NCBI GenBank assembly: GCA_001871435.1 | Contig: MNVC01000036.1 | Span: 1 to 26,251, forward strand | Length of the DNA stretch: 26,251 bases | Direction of reading: 5' to 3' | Origin: Candidatus Magasanikbacteria bacterium CG1_02_32_51 | GTDB taxonomy: Bacteria; Patescibacteriota; Patescibacteriia; Magasanikbacterales; UBA922 | Shown here: positions 7,536 to 13,847 of the stretch, in pieces | Layout: every line of letters starts with the position of its first letter | Numbering within the stretch: position 1 is the first letter of the stretch | Notes under the pieces: generated by a model | Told to the model about the DNA's origin: nothing | Databases searched by the model: none | Seen by the model: only the letters and a program-made list of their open reading frames with translations | Position numbers and translations under genes: made by a program

Positions 7536-8930
7536 ATGTCTGATATCACTGCTATAGAAAAAATACCACCTCAAAATATTGAAGCCGAAAAATCACTTTT
7601 GGGTTCTATTTTGATTGACAAAGATGCCATGTTAAAAATTTCTGATATAATAAATGAAACAGATTTTTATAAACGTTCTCATTTTTTTATTTATGAAATA
7701 ATGTTAGAACTGTACCAAAAAAATGAACCACTAGATGTCTTGACTGTAGCCAATAGACTAGAAGAAAAAAAACTACTAGAAAGTTGTGGTGGTAAAAGTT
7801 ATTTGATAGAATTGTCCAACTCTGTACCCACAGCTTCACATATCCAACAATATGCTGAAATTATCAAAAGAAAATCTACATTGAGACAACTATTAAACTC
7901 TGCCAATGAAATAGCCAAACTTGGTTATCAAGAAGATACTGACGATGTAGAACAACTTTTGGATCAAGCTCAACAACAAATCTACTCTATTACTCAAAAA
8001 CAAAGCAAACAAACTTTTGTTTCTATCCGTGGTGTTTTGAGTACTGCCTTTGAACGTATTGATGAACTACACAAAGAAAAAGGCAAATTGCGTGGTGTAC
8101 CAAGTGGCATCAAAAAACTAGATGAATTACTAGCTGGCTTTCAAAAATCTGATTTAATTATTTTGGCTGCTCGTCCATCTGTGGGTAAGACTTCTTTTGC
8201 CCTAGATATTGCGAGACACGCTGCCACAAAATACCAAGTACCTGTTGGATTCTTTTCACTAGAAATGAGCAAAGAACAATTGGTAGATAGAATGCTCTGT
8301 GCTGAAGCTGGAATTGATTTGTGGAAAATGAGAACAGGTAATCTATCAGACAAACCAGATAGTGATGATTTCCCTCGCATTGGACATGCTATGGGGGTAC
8401 TATCCGAAGCACCAATTTATATTGATGATACACCTGGCAACAATGTCATGCAGATTAGAACCAAAGCTAGACGTCTGCAAGCTGAACATGGACTAGGTAT
8501 GATTATCATTGACTATATGCAACTTATGGAATCACACAATGACAAAAATAGTAATAATCGTGTACAAGAAGTTGCTGTCATTAGCAGAAACTTAAAAGGA
8601 ATCGCTCGTGAACTAAACATACCAGTAATTGCTCTTTCTCAACTTTCTCGTGCTGTAGAACAAAGCAAACCAGCTATTCCAAAGTTGTCACATTTACGTG
8701 AATCTGGTAGTATAGAACAGGATGCTGATATTGTAATGTTTCTCTATCGTAAAGCAGCTGATAGAAATTATCGTCTGGAAGATATCTCACCAGATGAAAG
8801 AAATATTGCTGAAATCCACATTGCTAAACATAGAAATGGTCCAACAGGTATGGTCAGAACATTTTTTGATGAAGCTCGTACTTCTTTCAAAAATCTTGAT
8901 ACAGATACAACTTATGAAAACCAAAAGTAA
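7536..8930 (+). CDS. dnaB: Replicative DNA helicase DnaB
   Basis: 464 residues, the usual size, with no intein. The N-terminal domain begins PPQNIEAEKSLLGSIL (residues 11-26), followed by the linker and a RecA-type helicase core. Walker A is ARPSVGKTS (212-220), Walker B MIIIDYMQLM (322-331), and the conserved LSQLSR (368-372) and ESGSIEQDADIV (389-400) are present. As a hexamer it unwinds the replication fork on the lagging strand and recruits primase. It is first of a plus-strand group followed by ebfC and recR, so replication and recombinational repair genes sit together. The last ~15 residues (LDTDTTYENQK) are poorly conserved. Confidence 0.98.
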   Translation: MSDITAIEKIPPQNIEAEKSLLGSILIDKDAMLKISDIINETDFYKRSHFFIYEIMLELYQKNEPLDVLTVANRLEEKKLLESCGGKSYLIELSNSVPTASHIQQYAEIIKRKSTLRQLLNSANEIAKLGYQEDTDDVEQLLDQAQQQIYSITQKQSKQTFVSIRGVLSTAFERIDELHKEKGKLRGVPSGIKKLDELLAGFQKSDLIILAARPSVGKTSFALDIARHAATKYQVPVGFFSLEMSKEQLVDRMLCAEAGIDLWKMRTGNLSDKPDSDDFPRIGHAMGVLSEAPIYIDDTPGNNVMQIRTKARRLQAEHGLGMIIIDYMQLMESHNDKNSNNRVQEVAVISRNLKGIARELNIPVIALSQLSRAVEQSKPAIPKLSHLRESGSIEQDADIVMFLYRKAADRNYRLEDISPDERNIAEIHIAKHRNGPTGMVRTFFDEARTSFKNLDTDTTYENQK

Positions 8931-9020
8931 ACAAAATGATAAAATATTAGAAGGAACTACAGGTACCAATTTATCACTCTGTATAAATAATTTATAAAAA
9001 CCAAGTCAGCAGGGCCTACA

Positions 9021-9044
9021 GATCCCTCGCTAAGCTCGGGATTA
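9021..9044. repeat. Short palindromic repeat between dnaB and ebfC
   Basis: GATCCCTCGCTAAGCTCGGG followed by ATT. ATCCC pairs with GGGAT around GCT/AGC. Its layout matches the right arm of the uvrA element (GATTCTTCGCTCCGCTCAGA), so it is probably a diverged relative. It lies 12 bp before the ebfC ATG. The spacer 8931-9055 holds no terminator with a T-tract. Confidence 0.5.
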
Positions 9045-9055
9045 ACGAAATAACT

Positions 9056-9352
9056 ATGTTCAATAAACTAAAACAATTTAAAGATCTTCGTAATCAAGCC
9101 AAAGAAATGCAAAGCAAACTTGCACAAGAAAGTATCACTACCAAATCAAACGGCGTAGAATTGACTATGAATGGAAATCTAGAAATCACAGCTGTTAATG
9201 TTTCTGAAGATATGCTAGAAGTTGATAAAAAAACAAAATTAGAATCTTCTTTCAAAGATGCTCACTCTGATGCTCTCAAAAAAATGCAACGCGTCATGGC
9301 CATGAAGATGAAAGAAATGGGTGGACTTCCTAACATACCAGGACTTAGTTAA
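9056..9352 (+). CDS. ebfC: YbaB/EbfC family nucleoid-associated protein
   Basis: 98 residues, typical of the family. The pattern MFNKLKQFKDLRNQAKEMQSKL at the N-terminus, a central VELTMNGNLEITAVNVSEDML beta region and a C-terminal helix ending MKEMGGLPNIPGL are characteristic. These small dimers bind DNA with little sequence specificity and are classically encoded just before recR, as here. No Shine-Dalgarno is visible; the start follows a palindromic repeat at 9021-9044. Confidence 0.95.
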   Translation: MFNKLKQFKDLRNQAKEMQSKLAQESITTKSNGVELTMNGNLEITAVNVSEDMLEVDKKTKLESSFKDAHSDALKKMQRVMAMKMKEMGGLPNIPGLS

Positions 9353-9358
9353 TGATTT

Positions 9359-9452
9359 CTCCCCCTATTAGGGGGAGTTAGAGGGGGTCCATCTTTGAAC
9401 AAAACGTTTAATTATACAAAAGACCCCACCTAGCCTCCCCTAATAGGGGAGG
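9359..9452. repeat. 94-bp composite palindromic element between ebfC and recR
   Basis: Two perfect 8-bp hairpins, CTCCCCCT-ATT-AGGGGGAG at 9359-9377 and CCTCCCCT-AAT-AGGGGAGG at 9434-9452, are themselves inverted copies of each other in the longer arms 9359-9389 and 9422-9451 (ending GGGGGTC / GACCCC). The whole can fold as one cruciform-like structure with an AT-rich centre. It begins 6 bp after the ebfC stop and ends 18 bp before recR. It resembles REP/MITE-type elements and stands out for its C and G runs in AT-rich DNA. Confidence 0.85.
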
Positions 9453-9470
9453 AATTTTATTTCAAATTCC

Positions 9471-10070
9471 ATGTATTCAAAACCAATCCAAAACTTAATC
9501 CATGCGTTTTCACATCTCCCTAGTGTTGGCCACCGCACAGCTGAACGCTTTGTTTTTTATTTACTCAAATCTGGTAAGAAAGATGTGGCTGAATTGACAA
9601 TAGCCCTCAAAGAATTGATAGAAAATATCAAAAGCTGTGAAGTGTGTTGGGACTTCTCAGATATTAGTCCTTGTAATTTCTGTATTGATACCAAACGCGA
9701 TCACAAAGTCATTTGCGTCGTATCGCAACCACAAGATAGAGAAACTATTGAAAAAACCAAAGAATTTACTGGCGTTTATCATATCCTGCGCGGTACATTG
9801 AAACCTGATGATGAAAATATTAGTAAATTTCTAAAAATAAATGAACTAATGACCAGACTACATAAAAATGAAATAGATGAAGTAATTTTGGCACTAAATC
9901 CAGATATCAATGGTGAAACTACCATGATGTATTTGGAAAGACAAATCAAAAAATTAAAACCAGAAATGAAAGTTACCCGCCTCGCCCGAGGCTTACCAAT
10001 GGGCAGTGACTTGCAATATGCTGACGAAATTACTTTATCAAGTGCCTTAAAAAATAGAACTTCAAACTGA
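9471..10070 (+). CDS. recR: Recombination mediator RecR
   Basis: 199 residues, the family's usual length. It has an N-terminal HhH region LPSVGHRTAERFVFYLL (16-32), a four-cysteine zinc finger (C56, C59, C68, C71), a Toprim domain (about 79-170) and a C-terminal SDLQYADEITLSSAL segment (179-193). RecR with RecF or RecO loads RecA at gapped DNA. One oddity: the Toprim strand that normally reads CVVE reads CVVSQPQD (82-89), so the conserved acidic residue is replaced by serine; RecR has no known nuclease activity, so function may be kept. A terminator follows 12 bp after the stop. Confidence 0.96.
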   Translation: MYSKPIQNLIHAFSHLPSVGHRTAERFVFYLLKSGKKDVAELTIALKELIENIKSCEVCWDFSDISPCNFCIDTKRDHKVICVVSQPQDRETIEKTKEFTGVYHILRGTLKPDDENISKFLKINELMTRLHKNEIDEVILALNPDINGETTMMYLERQIKKLKPEMKVTRLARGLPMGSDLQYADEITLSSALKNRTSN

Positions 10071-10082
10071 CCTAATATAAAG

Positions 10083-10117
10083 AAAAAATATTGTTTATAC
10101 AAAGACAATATTTTTTT
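10083..10117 (+). terminator. Rho-independent terminator after recR
   Basis: Perfect 12-bp inverted repeat, AAAAAATATTGT at 10083-10094 and ACAATATTTTTT at 10105-10116, with a 10-nt loop and a run of seven T on the plus strand. It separates the dnaB-ebfC-recR block from the HTH gene. Confidence 0.8.
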
Positions 10118-10127
10118 GTACAGAGGC

Positions 10128-10156
10128 TTGACATAAAAAAGAAAATATGATAAAGA
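10128..10156 (+). promoter_or_regulatory. Promoter of the HTH gene
   Basis: Consensus -35 TTGACA at 10128-10133 starts 11 bp after the recR terminator. The -10 is less clear: TAAAGA at 10151-10156 has a 17-bp spacer, while the better hexamer TATGAT (10146-10151) would leave only 12. An imperfect inverted repeat, TGGTGTTTT (10162-10170) and AAAACCA (10175-10181), lies between promoter and ribosome binding site and could be an operator or leader hairpin. Confidence 0.5.
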
Positions 10157-10183
10157 TTAGCTGGTGTTTTTACCAAAACCATT

Positions 10184-10188
10184 AGGAG
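10184..10188 (+). promoter_or_regulatory. Strong Shine-Dalgarno site for the GTG-start HTH gene
   Basis: AGGAG, 9 nt before the GTG at 10198. This decides the GTG start. It is the only clear Shine-Dalgarno seen before a gene in the window; the other genes mostly have A/T-rich leaders. Confidence 0.75.
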
Positions 10189-10197
10189 ATACACATC

Positions 10198-10527
10198 GTG
10201 ACAAAACAAAGTGAGATTGCCAAAAAGTTGAAAATTTCTCCAAGTCATGTAAGCAAGATTCTAAACGGTCGTACTCCTATTCAGGACCAACACGCAGAAC
10301 AGCTGTCTAGACTTATGGGTTGCCAAAACCGGGAGGAATTACAAAAATGCTTTCCAAACATCCGCTTCCTGACCTACGAAACCTACCAAGTGAATATTGA
10401 GCTAAAAATGCAAAACGATTCATTTCCAAGCTCAAAAGTATCAACACTGATGCGGATCATTCAAACTCTGAAAGATCTTGGGGTATCTGTCAACATCAAA
10501 ATTGGTGTTGACATAAGAAACAAGTGA
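10198..10527 (+). CDS. Small helix-turn-helix DNA-binding protein (Cro/CI-like)
   Basis: 109 residues starting at GTG. Residues 4-40 (SEIAKKLKISPSHVSKILNG, then RTPIQDQHAEQLSRLMG) form a Cro/CI-type helix-turn-helix with an unusually good SPSHVSKILNGR recognition region. The rest (NIELKMQNDSFPSSKVSTLMRIIQTLKDLGVSVNIKI) is unrecognised but could be a small alpha/beta dimerisation or ligand part. The gene has its own promoter, a consensus ribosome binding site, a base composition visibly richer in G+C than its neighbours, a long hairpin 25 nt after its stop, and a terminator. These traits suggest acquisition from elsewhere (phage, plasmid or antitoxin-like regulator). No toxin gene is adjacent. 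The target is unknown; self-regulation is likely by analogy. Confidence 0.75.
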   Translation: MTKQSEIAKKLKISPSHVSKILNGRTPIQDQHAEQLSRLMGCQNREELQKCFPNIRFLTYETYQVNIELKMQNDSFPSSKVSTLMRIIQTLKDLGVSVNIKIGVDIRNK

Positions 10528-10551
10528 CAGACATCTGAGGAGGGTACAATC

Positions 10552-10613
10552 GCAAGATCGTCCCAACTCGTTATGGATATAACAAATTGTATTTATAACG
10601 AGGATGGTCTTGC
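10552..10613 (+). ncRNA. 62-nt long hairpin in the 3' region of the HTH transcript
   Basis: In plus-strand RNA, 10552-10563 pairs with 10602-10613 (12 bp), a 4-nt bulge CAAC follows at 10564-10567, then 10568-10574 pairs with 10595-10601 (7 bp) and 10575-10582 with 10587-10594 (8 bp), closed by the tetraloop CAAA. Five of the 27 pairs are G-U on the plus strand and would be A-C mismatches on the other strand, so the functional strand is probably plus. A purine run GAGGAGGG (10537-10544) sits just before it. A terminator follows 9 nt later. The function is unknown: a structured 3' UTR, processing site or small RNA are all possible. Confidence 0.6.
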
Positions 10614-10622
10614 ACAAACACA

Positions 10623-10650
10623 AAAAAAACCGCTTATAGGCGGTTTTTTT
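10623..10650. terminator. Bidirectional terminator between the HTH gene and rplU
   Basis: Arms AAAAAAACCGC (10623-10633) and GCGGTTTTTTT (10640-10650) pair over 11 bp with a 6-nt loop. T-runs follow the stem on both strands, so it can end both the HTH transcript (+) and the rplU transcript (minus). Between it and the rplU stop (10651-10696) there is nothing recognisable. Confidence 0.9.
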
Positions 10651-10696
10651 ATTTTCCAAATTTATGAACTTTTGGCTATTGGCTACGAACTATTTA

Positions 10697-11011
10697 TTAT
10701 TTTACTTCTTTCACTTTGATCTTGGTAAAACGTTGTCTATGACCATGAACTTTTTTGTAACGTATTTTACGTTTATACTTTACTACACGAACTGTTCTAT
10801 TTTTTCCTTGTTCTTCACACATCGCCACAATATTCACACCTTCTAGATAAGGTTTGCCGATTTGGACATCAGTACCATCTTCATTGGCAAGCATCAAAAC
10901 CTCATCAAAAATGACCTCTTTACCAACTTCAACTTCTAATTTTTCAACTTTTAGGAGATCACCATCTTTGACAAGATATTGCTTTCCACCAGTTTGAATG
11001 ACTGCAAACAT
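10697..11011 (-). CDS. rplU: 50S ribosomal protein L21
   Basis: 104 residues, the normal size of bacterial L21. MFAVIQTGGKQYLVKDGD at the start, the central VGKEVIFDEVLMLA, and the basic C-terminal KYKRKIRYKKVHGHRQRFTKIKV are diagnostic. L21 binds 23S rRNA near L20 in the large subunit. The gene stands alone: the usual partner rpmA (L27) is not next to it, and a terminator follows. The strong promoter upstream leaves a leader of about 75 nt with two small potential hairpins. Confidence 0.97.
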   Translation of the reverse strand: MFAVIQTGGKQYLVKDGDLLKVEKLEVEVGKEVIFDEVLMLANEDGTDVQIGKPYLEGVNIVAMCEEQGKNRTVRVVKYKRKIRYKKVHGHRQRFTKIKVKEVK

Positions 11012-11091
11012 ATTTTTGTTTTTAAAAATTTATTATTATTGTCTTGATAAAAGACTTTGCTAAGCTAAAATTGTTTTTAGGAAACGTGGAT

Positions 11092-11120
11092 ATTATACTA
11101 AATTGAGAAGAATAAGTCAA
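11092..11120 (-). promoter_or_regulatory. Strong rplU promoter
   Basis: On the minus strand: TTGACT (11115-11120), a 17-bp spacer and consensus TATAAT (11092-11097), the best promoter match in the window. The -35 lies 3 bp past the stop codon of the DUF192 gene. The leader (about 11012-11085) can form CTAAAA-acaa-TTTTAG and GTCTT-ttatc-AAGAC hairpins, which might serve ribosomal protein autoregulation; that part is a guess. Confidence 0.8.
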
Positions 11121-11122
11121 GA

Positions 11123-11587
11123 CTAATCCTCCACAAGGGTCATTTTGTCCCCAATTTTGAGATCATGGGCCTGAGCCCAGCCAGCTGGCAATTCAAGAAC
11201 CATATCATCATCAGTACGTGGTGTATAACGGATATAAGTTTCTTCACTATGATTTGGCTCTATCTCTACATTTGGAGCATAATCCACTATTTCTCCTTTT
11301 TTAAGCCAAATAATATCTATAGGAAAATTCATATCTCGCATTATAAAAGCATGTCTATCCAATGTAGAAAAAGGAAAAATCATACCATCATAAGGTGAAA
11401 TACTAGCTCTACCACCCAGACCTTTTTGTTGACGATAAATACTATTAGCTATCAATACTTGTAAATTTTCTCCTTTCAAAGATACTACTGCTTTTGGCCA
11501 ATGAAATCTCTGCCAAAAAAATAAGAATATCGCCATTGATATAAAAATTATAAAAAAATAATATTTGAAATTGTTTTGCTTCTTCAT
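11123..11587 (-). CDS. DUF192 family protein, membrane-anchored
   Basis: 154 residues. A short basic N-terminus and one hydrophobic helix (about 8-25, YYFFIIFISMAIFLFFW) form a signal anchor, so the rest is probably extracytoplasmic. The DUF192 (COG1430) domain spans about 38-150: LQVLIANSIYRQQKGLGGRASISPYDGMIFPF, then the conserved FIMRDMNFPIDIIWLKKGEIVDYAPNVEIEP and VLELPAGWAQAHDLKIGDK. The family is widespread and its biochemical role is not established. It lies 80 bp after the WecA/MraY-like gene and may be transcribed with it. Confidence 0.9.
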   Translation of the reverse strand: MKKQNNFKYYFFIIFISMAIFLFFWQRFHWPKAVVSLKGENLQVLIANSIYRQQKGLGGRASISPYDGMIFPFSTLDRHAFIMRDMNFPIDIIWLKKGEIVDYAPNVEIEPNHSEETYIRYTPRTDDDMVLELPAGWAQAHDLKIGDKMTLVED

Positions 11588-11646
11588 AACATTAGTAAAT
11601 AGATAACAAACAATAATAAACAGTTTTTAAATAATCTGAATCAATT

Positions 11647-11688
11647 ACATTCCCCGTTCCACGTTCCTCATTTCACATTTTTCAATTT
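11647..11688. repeat. 7-bp degenerate tandem repeat overlapping a stop codon
   Basis: Six consecutive 7-bp units, best read on the minus strand as GRAAYGN-like (for example GGAACGT, GGAACGG, GGAATGT). The first units encode the last residues (KLKNVK) and the TGA stop of the WecA/MraY-like gene; the rest run into the spacer before the DUF192 gene. No inverted partner is seen. The period matches the repeats at 18466-18535 and 23936-23998. Confidence 0.5.
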
Positions 11689-12738
11689 CTTCTTACTAAA
11701 CCAAATACCCAAAAGCAACATCACCACAAAAAGAAAAACTAAAGCAAACAATTTTTGTTTACTTTGTAAAAACAAAGCCGACAAACCAAACAAAAATGAA
11801 ATACTATATAATAATAATACCGCTTGTTTTTGACTTAGTCCACTTTCCAATAGACGAAAGTGCAAATGTTCATTGTCACCAATATAAATTGGTTTTTTAT
11901 TTTTAATACGTTTGATAATTACCCGTGCCACATCCAAAATAGGAACAGCCATTACCAGAAGAGTAATAGCCAATTTTCCACCAGAAATTATAGCTAGACT
12001 GCCAAGTAAAAATCCTGTTAACAAACTACCACCTTCACCAAGAAAAATTTTTGCTGGAAACCAATTCCAAACCAAAAATCCCAAAGTAGCACCAACCAAA
12101 ATGACAGAGAGTATGGCCACATCAGGCTGATACCATTGTGTTTGTAAAGAAAAAAAGAAAAGTACCAAGGCGCCAATACTTATAATACCAGAAACCAAAC
12201 CATCAAGACCATCCAGAAACTTGGTGGTAAACATCATACCCATAAGCCAAAAAAAAACTAACAAATCAGCCATGACTACAAAAGTCCCCAAACTACCAAA
12301 ATTAATTTGCCAAAAATCAAGTCTAATAATTCCTCCAAAGGGATTGGAAATAATATGAGGACCAATACCCGAAAAAATAATAACCAAAGTTGCCAAAATA
12401 GGAAAAACTATTTGTATTTTTGGTCTAAGTACATATTTATCATCCAAAATTCCACCAATCACCAAAATCAAAGCTCCAAAAAATAATCCTAACAAATTAC
12501 GCCCAACTATTTGATAACTAAAATTATCAGTAAAAAACCAAGTCAGGAAGACTGACAAAAAAAAACTAAAAAAAATAGTTAGTCCACCACCAAGGGCAAT
12601 TGTTTTTTTGTGTATTTTTCTTTTTTCTTTACCAGCTTTGTCTACTATCTGTAGTTTCCTCATAAGCATCGCCACCAAAAAAGTTGTTGTCACAGAAACA
12701 ACAAAAGTAAAGCTAAAATAAAATAGATACATAATCAT
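11668..12738 (-). CDS. Undecaprenyl-phosphate phosphoglycosyl transferase, WecA/TagO/MraY family
   Basis: 356 residues with about 10-11 membrane helices. Family motifs are IGGILDDKYVLRPK (94-107; D99, D100 bind Mg and the lipid), FLDGLDGLVSG (174-184; D176, D179), the loop FLGEGGSLLTGF (232-243) and GDNEHLHFRLLESG (287-300; H291, H293). Members transfer a HexNAc-1-phosphate from UDP-sugar to undecaprenyl phosphate on the cytoplasmic side, starting surface polymer or lipid-linked glycan synthesis. The HLH motif and lack of MraY-specific features favour the WecA/TagO branch. The loop usually reads FxGDxGS; here the aspartate is E235, which may be lineage-typical. With the GT4 and membrane enzymes at the left, it points to a surface glycan pathway. 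Confidence 0.93.
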   Translation of the reverse strand: MIMYLFYFSFTFVVSVTTTFLVAMLMRKLQIVDKAGKEKRKIHKKTIALGGGLTIFFSFFLSVFLTWFFTDNFSYQIVGRNLLGLFFGALILVIGGILDDKYVLRPKIQIVFPILATLVIIFSGIGPHIISNPFGGIIRLDFWQINFGSLGTFVVMADLLVFFWLMGMMFTTKFLDGLDGLVSGIISIGALVLFFFSLQTQWYQPDVAILSVILVGATLGFLVWNWFPAKIFLGEGGSLLTGFLLGSLAIISGGKLAITLLVMAVPILDVARVIIKRIKNKKPIYIGDNEHLHFRLLESGLSQKQAVLLLYSISFLFGLSALFLQSKQKLFALVFLFVVMLLLGIWFSKKKLKNVK

Positions 12739-12754
12739 ATGAATTTCTAAACAA

Positions 12755-12782
12755 AGTATAACAAAAAATGTACAAAAAACAA
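12755..12782 (-). promoter_or_regulatory. Probable promoter of the WecA/MraY-like gene
   Basis: On the minus strand: TTGTTT (12777-12782), a 16-bp spacer and TATACT (12755-12760) preceded by TGT, an extended -10. The leader would be about 10-15 nt. Confidence 0.45.
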
Positions 12783-12796
12783 ACTAACCTCTAAAA

Positions 12797-13696
12797 TTAA
12801 TGTAATCTTGTATAATCCCAAACTTCAAAATTATTTTTTTGTAAATATTCTTTATCAACTTTATAAATAACTGGCGCAAAATTAGTAGTCACTTCTTCAG
12901 TCTTTACTACTTTACCATCAATTTGTATTTCTCTAAATATTTCATTGTAACGAAAATATTTATTACCTTTTTTAATAAATAAATGATTTTTTTCAAAAAT
13001 ATGTATTTTTTCTACTATTTTACCACTACTCAATATTTGTCCTTTTAGATGTTCATTAGTCAACCAAATTTTTATTTGTAAAGAAAATTTTGAAACATTT
13101 TTTACTTTCAAATCCACAAAATTATAAAAAATAGTTGCTCCACTACCAAATGGCAAAGTACGACTAGAATCCGGAAAAACATCTTTGGAATGATGATGAC
13201 GTTCTATTATCTTAGTTTGTGCGTGAAGCAAAATCCAATACAAAAAATTTGACAACTGGCACAAACCACCACCCAAACCCTCACTAACTTCTCCACCTGA
13301 AAGTAACATCCCATCTACATACCCAGTTTTATATTTAGGTTTACCTATAATTTTCCACAAAGAAAATATTTTTCTTGGTGGAATAATAACACCATCCAAT
13401 TTCTTTATTGCTTGCCTTAGATTGATTATCTTTTGTTCTTGTAAACGCGGATCACTTACTCCTAGTTTACGACGCAACAGAGATTGATGACGAACTATTA
13501 TGTTTTCAAAATATTTAACACTTTTTATGGTTTGTAAACGCCAATCAAAAAAATTTTGAATATTCCTCAAAAGATGACGAACAAAAATAATTGGTTTTTG
13601 TAATTTTGGATATTTTTTTGACAGTGCTAATCTGCTAGGATGTTCATAAATATATAGGTAATTTTCAATTTTCTTTCTAAATTCTTGATTTTGCAT
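12797..13696 (-). CDS. VanW family protein
   Basis: 299 residues. The VanW domain covers about 85-215, with PPRKIFSLWKIIGKP (106-120), GYVDGMLLSGG (125-135), the signature GGGLCQLSN (142-150), ERHHHSKDVFPDS (165-177) and RTLPFGSGATIFYN (179-192). No signal peptide or membrane helix is seen, so this is the short cytoplasmic form. VanW was named from vancomycin-resistance clusters, but its biochemical role is not established, and here there are no van resistance genes nearby, so it should not be read as a resistance determinant. It has its own extended -10 promoter. It lies 58 bp upstream of the WecA/MraY-like gene, and both may serve the envelope. Confidence 0.93.
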   Translation of the reverse strand: MQNQEFRKKIENYLYIYEHPSRLALSKKYPKLQKPIIFVRHLLRNIQNFFDWRLQTIKSVKYFENIIVRHQSLLRRKLGVSDPRLQEQKIINLRQAIKKLDGVIIPPRKIFSLWKIIGKPKYKTGYVDGMLLSGGEVSEGLGGGLCQLSNFLYWILLHAQTKIIERHHHSKDVFPDSSRTLPFGSGATIFYNFVDLKVKNVSKFSLQIKIWLTNEHLKGQILSSGKIVEKIHIFEKNHLFIKKGNKYFRYNEIFREIQIDGKVVKTEEVTTNFAPVIYKVDKEYLQKNNFEVWDYTRLH

Positions 13697-13724
13697 AATT
13701 GATTTTCTTTTATAAACCGCAGAT

Positions 13725-13752
13725 ATTATAACAGAATTTAGTTATAAATCAA
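13725..13752 (-). promoter_or_regulatory. Promoter of the vanW-like gene
   Basis: On the minus strand: TTGATT (13747-13752), a 16-bp spacer and TATAAT (13725-13730) preceded by TGT (extended -10). The leader is about 20-25 nt. Confidence 0.65.
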
Positions 13753-13766
13753 TACTCATAAAATAT

Positions 13767-13794
13767 AAAACAAACTTTGTAAAAAGTTTGTTTT
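13767..13794 (-). terminator. Rho-independent terminator after the Clp-like gene
   Basis: Perfect 12-bp arms AAAACAAACTTT (13767-13778) and AAAGTTTGTTTT (13783-13794) around a 4-nt loop. It lies about 55 bp after the stop at 13848 in the minus direction. The T-run in the minus strand is partly in the stem. Confidence 0.7.
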
Positions 13795-13813
13795 ACCAGT
13801 GTATTTTTTTAAT

Positions 13814-13833
13814 CCCTGTCTACCGGCAGGCAG
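13814..13833. repeat. Short palindromic repeat (CTGYCTRCCGG type)
   Basis: CCCTGTCTACCGGCAGGCAG: CTGTCTACC pairs with GGCAGGCAG, 7 of 9 Watson-Crick and the other two G-U in one strand. G+C-rich against an AT-rich spacer, located between the Clp-like stop and its terminator. Its form resembles short dispersed repeats; only one copy is seen here. Confidence 0.5.
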
Positions 13834-13847
13834 ATGTGAAATCAATG

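Noticed and set aside
8787..8997. Overlapping short frames at the end of dnaB.
   Set aside because: Both are shadows of the dnaB 3' end and the AT-rich spacer; no family features.
10528..10727. The HTH reading frame stays open for about 65 codons after its TGA, suggesting TGA read as an amino acid or read-through.
   Set aside because: The continuation runs through the hairpin and the bidirectional terminator, and other genes (recR, DUF192 neighbour, transposase) use TGA as a normal stop.
10664..10846. A 60-residue plus-strand open frame over rplU.
   Set aside because: It is antisense to the well-conserved L21 gene and has no start signal.
12797..13696. Vancomycin resistance cluster because of VanW.
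   Set aside because: No vanHAX-type ligase or regulator genes are nearby; VanW proteins are widespread without resistance.
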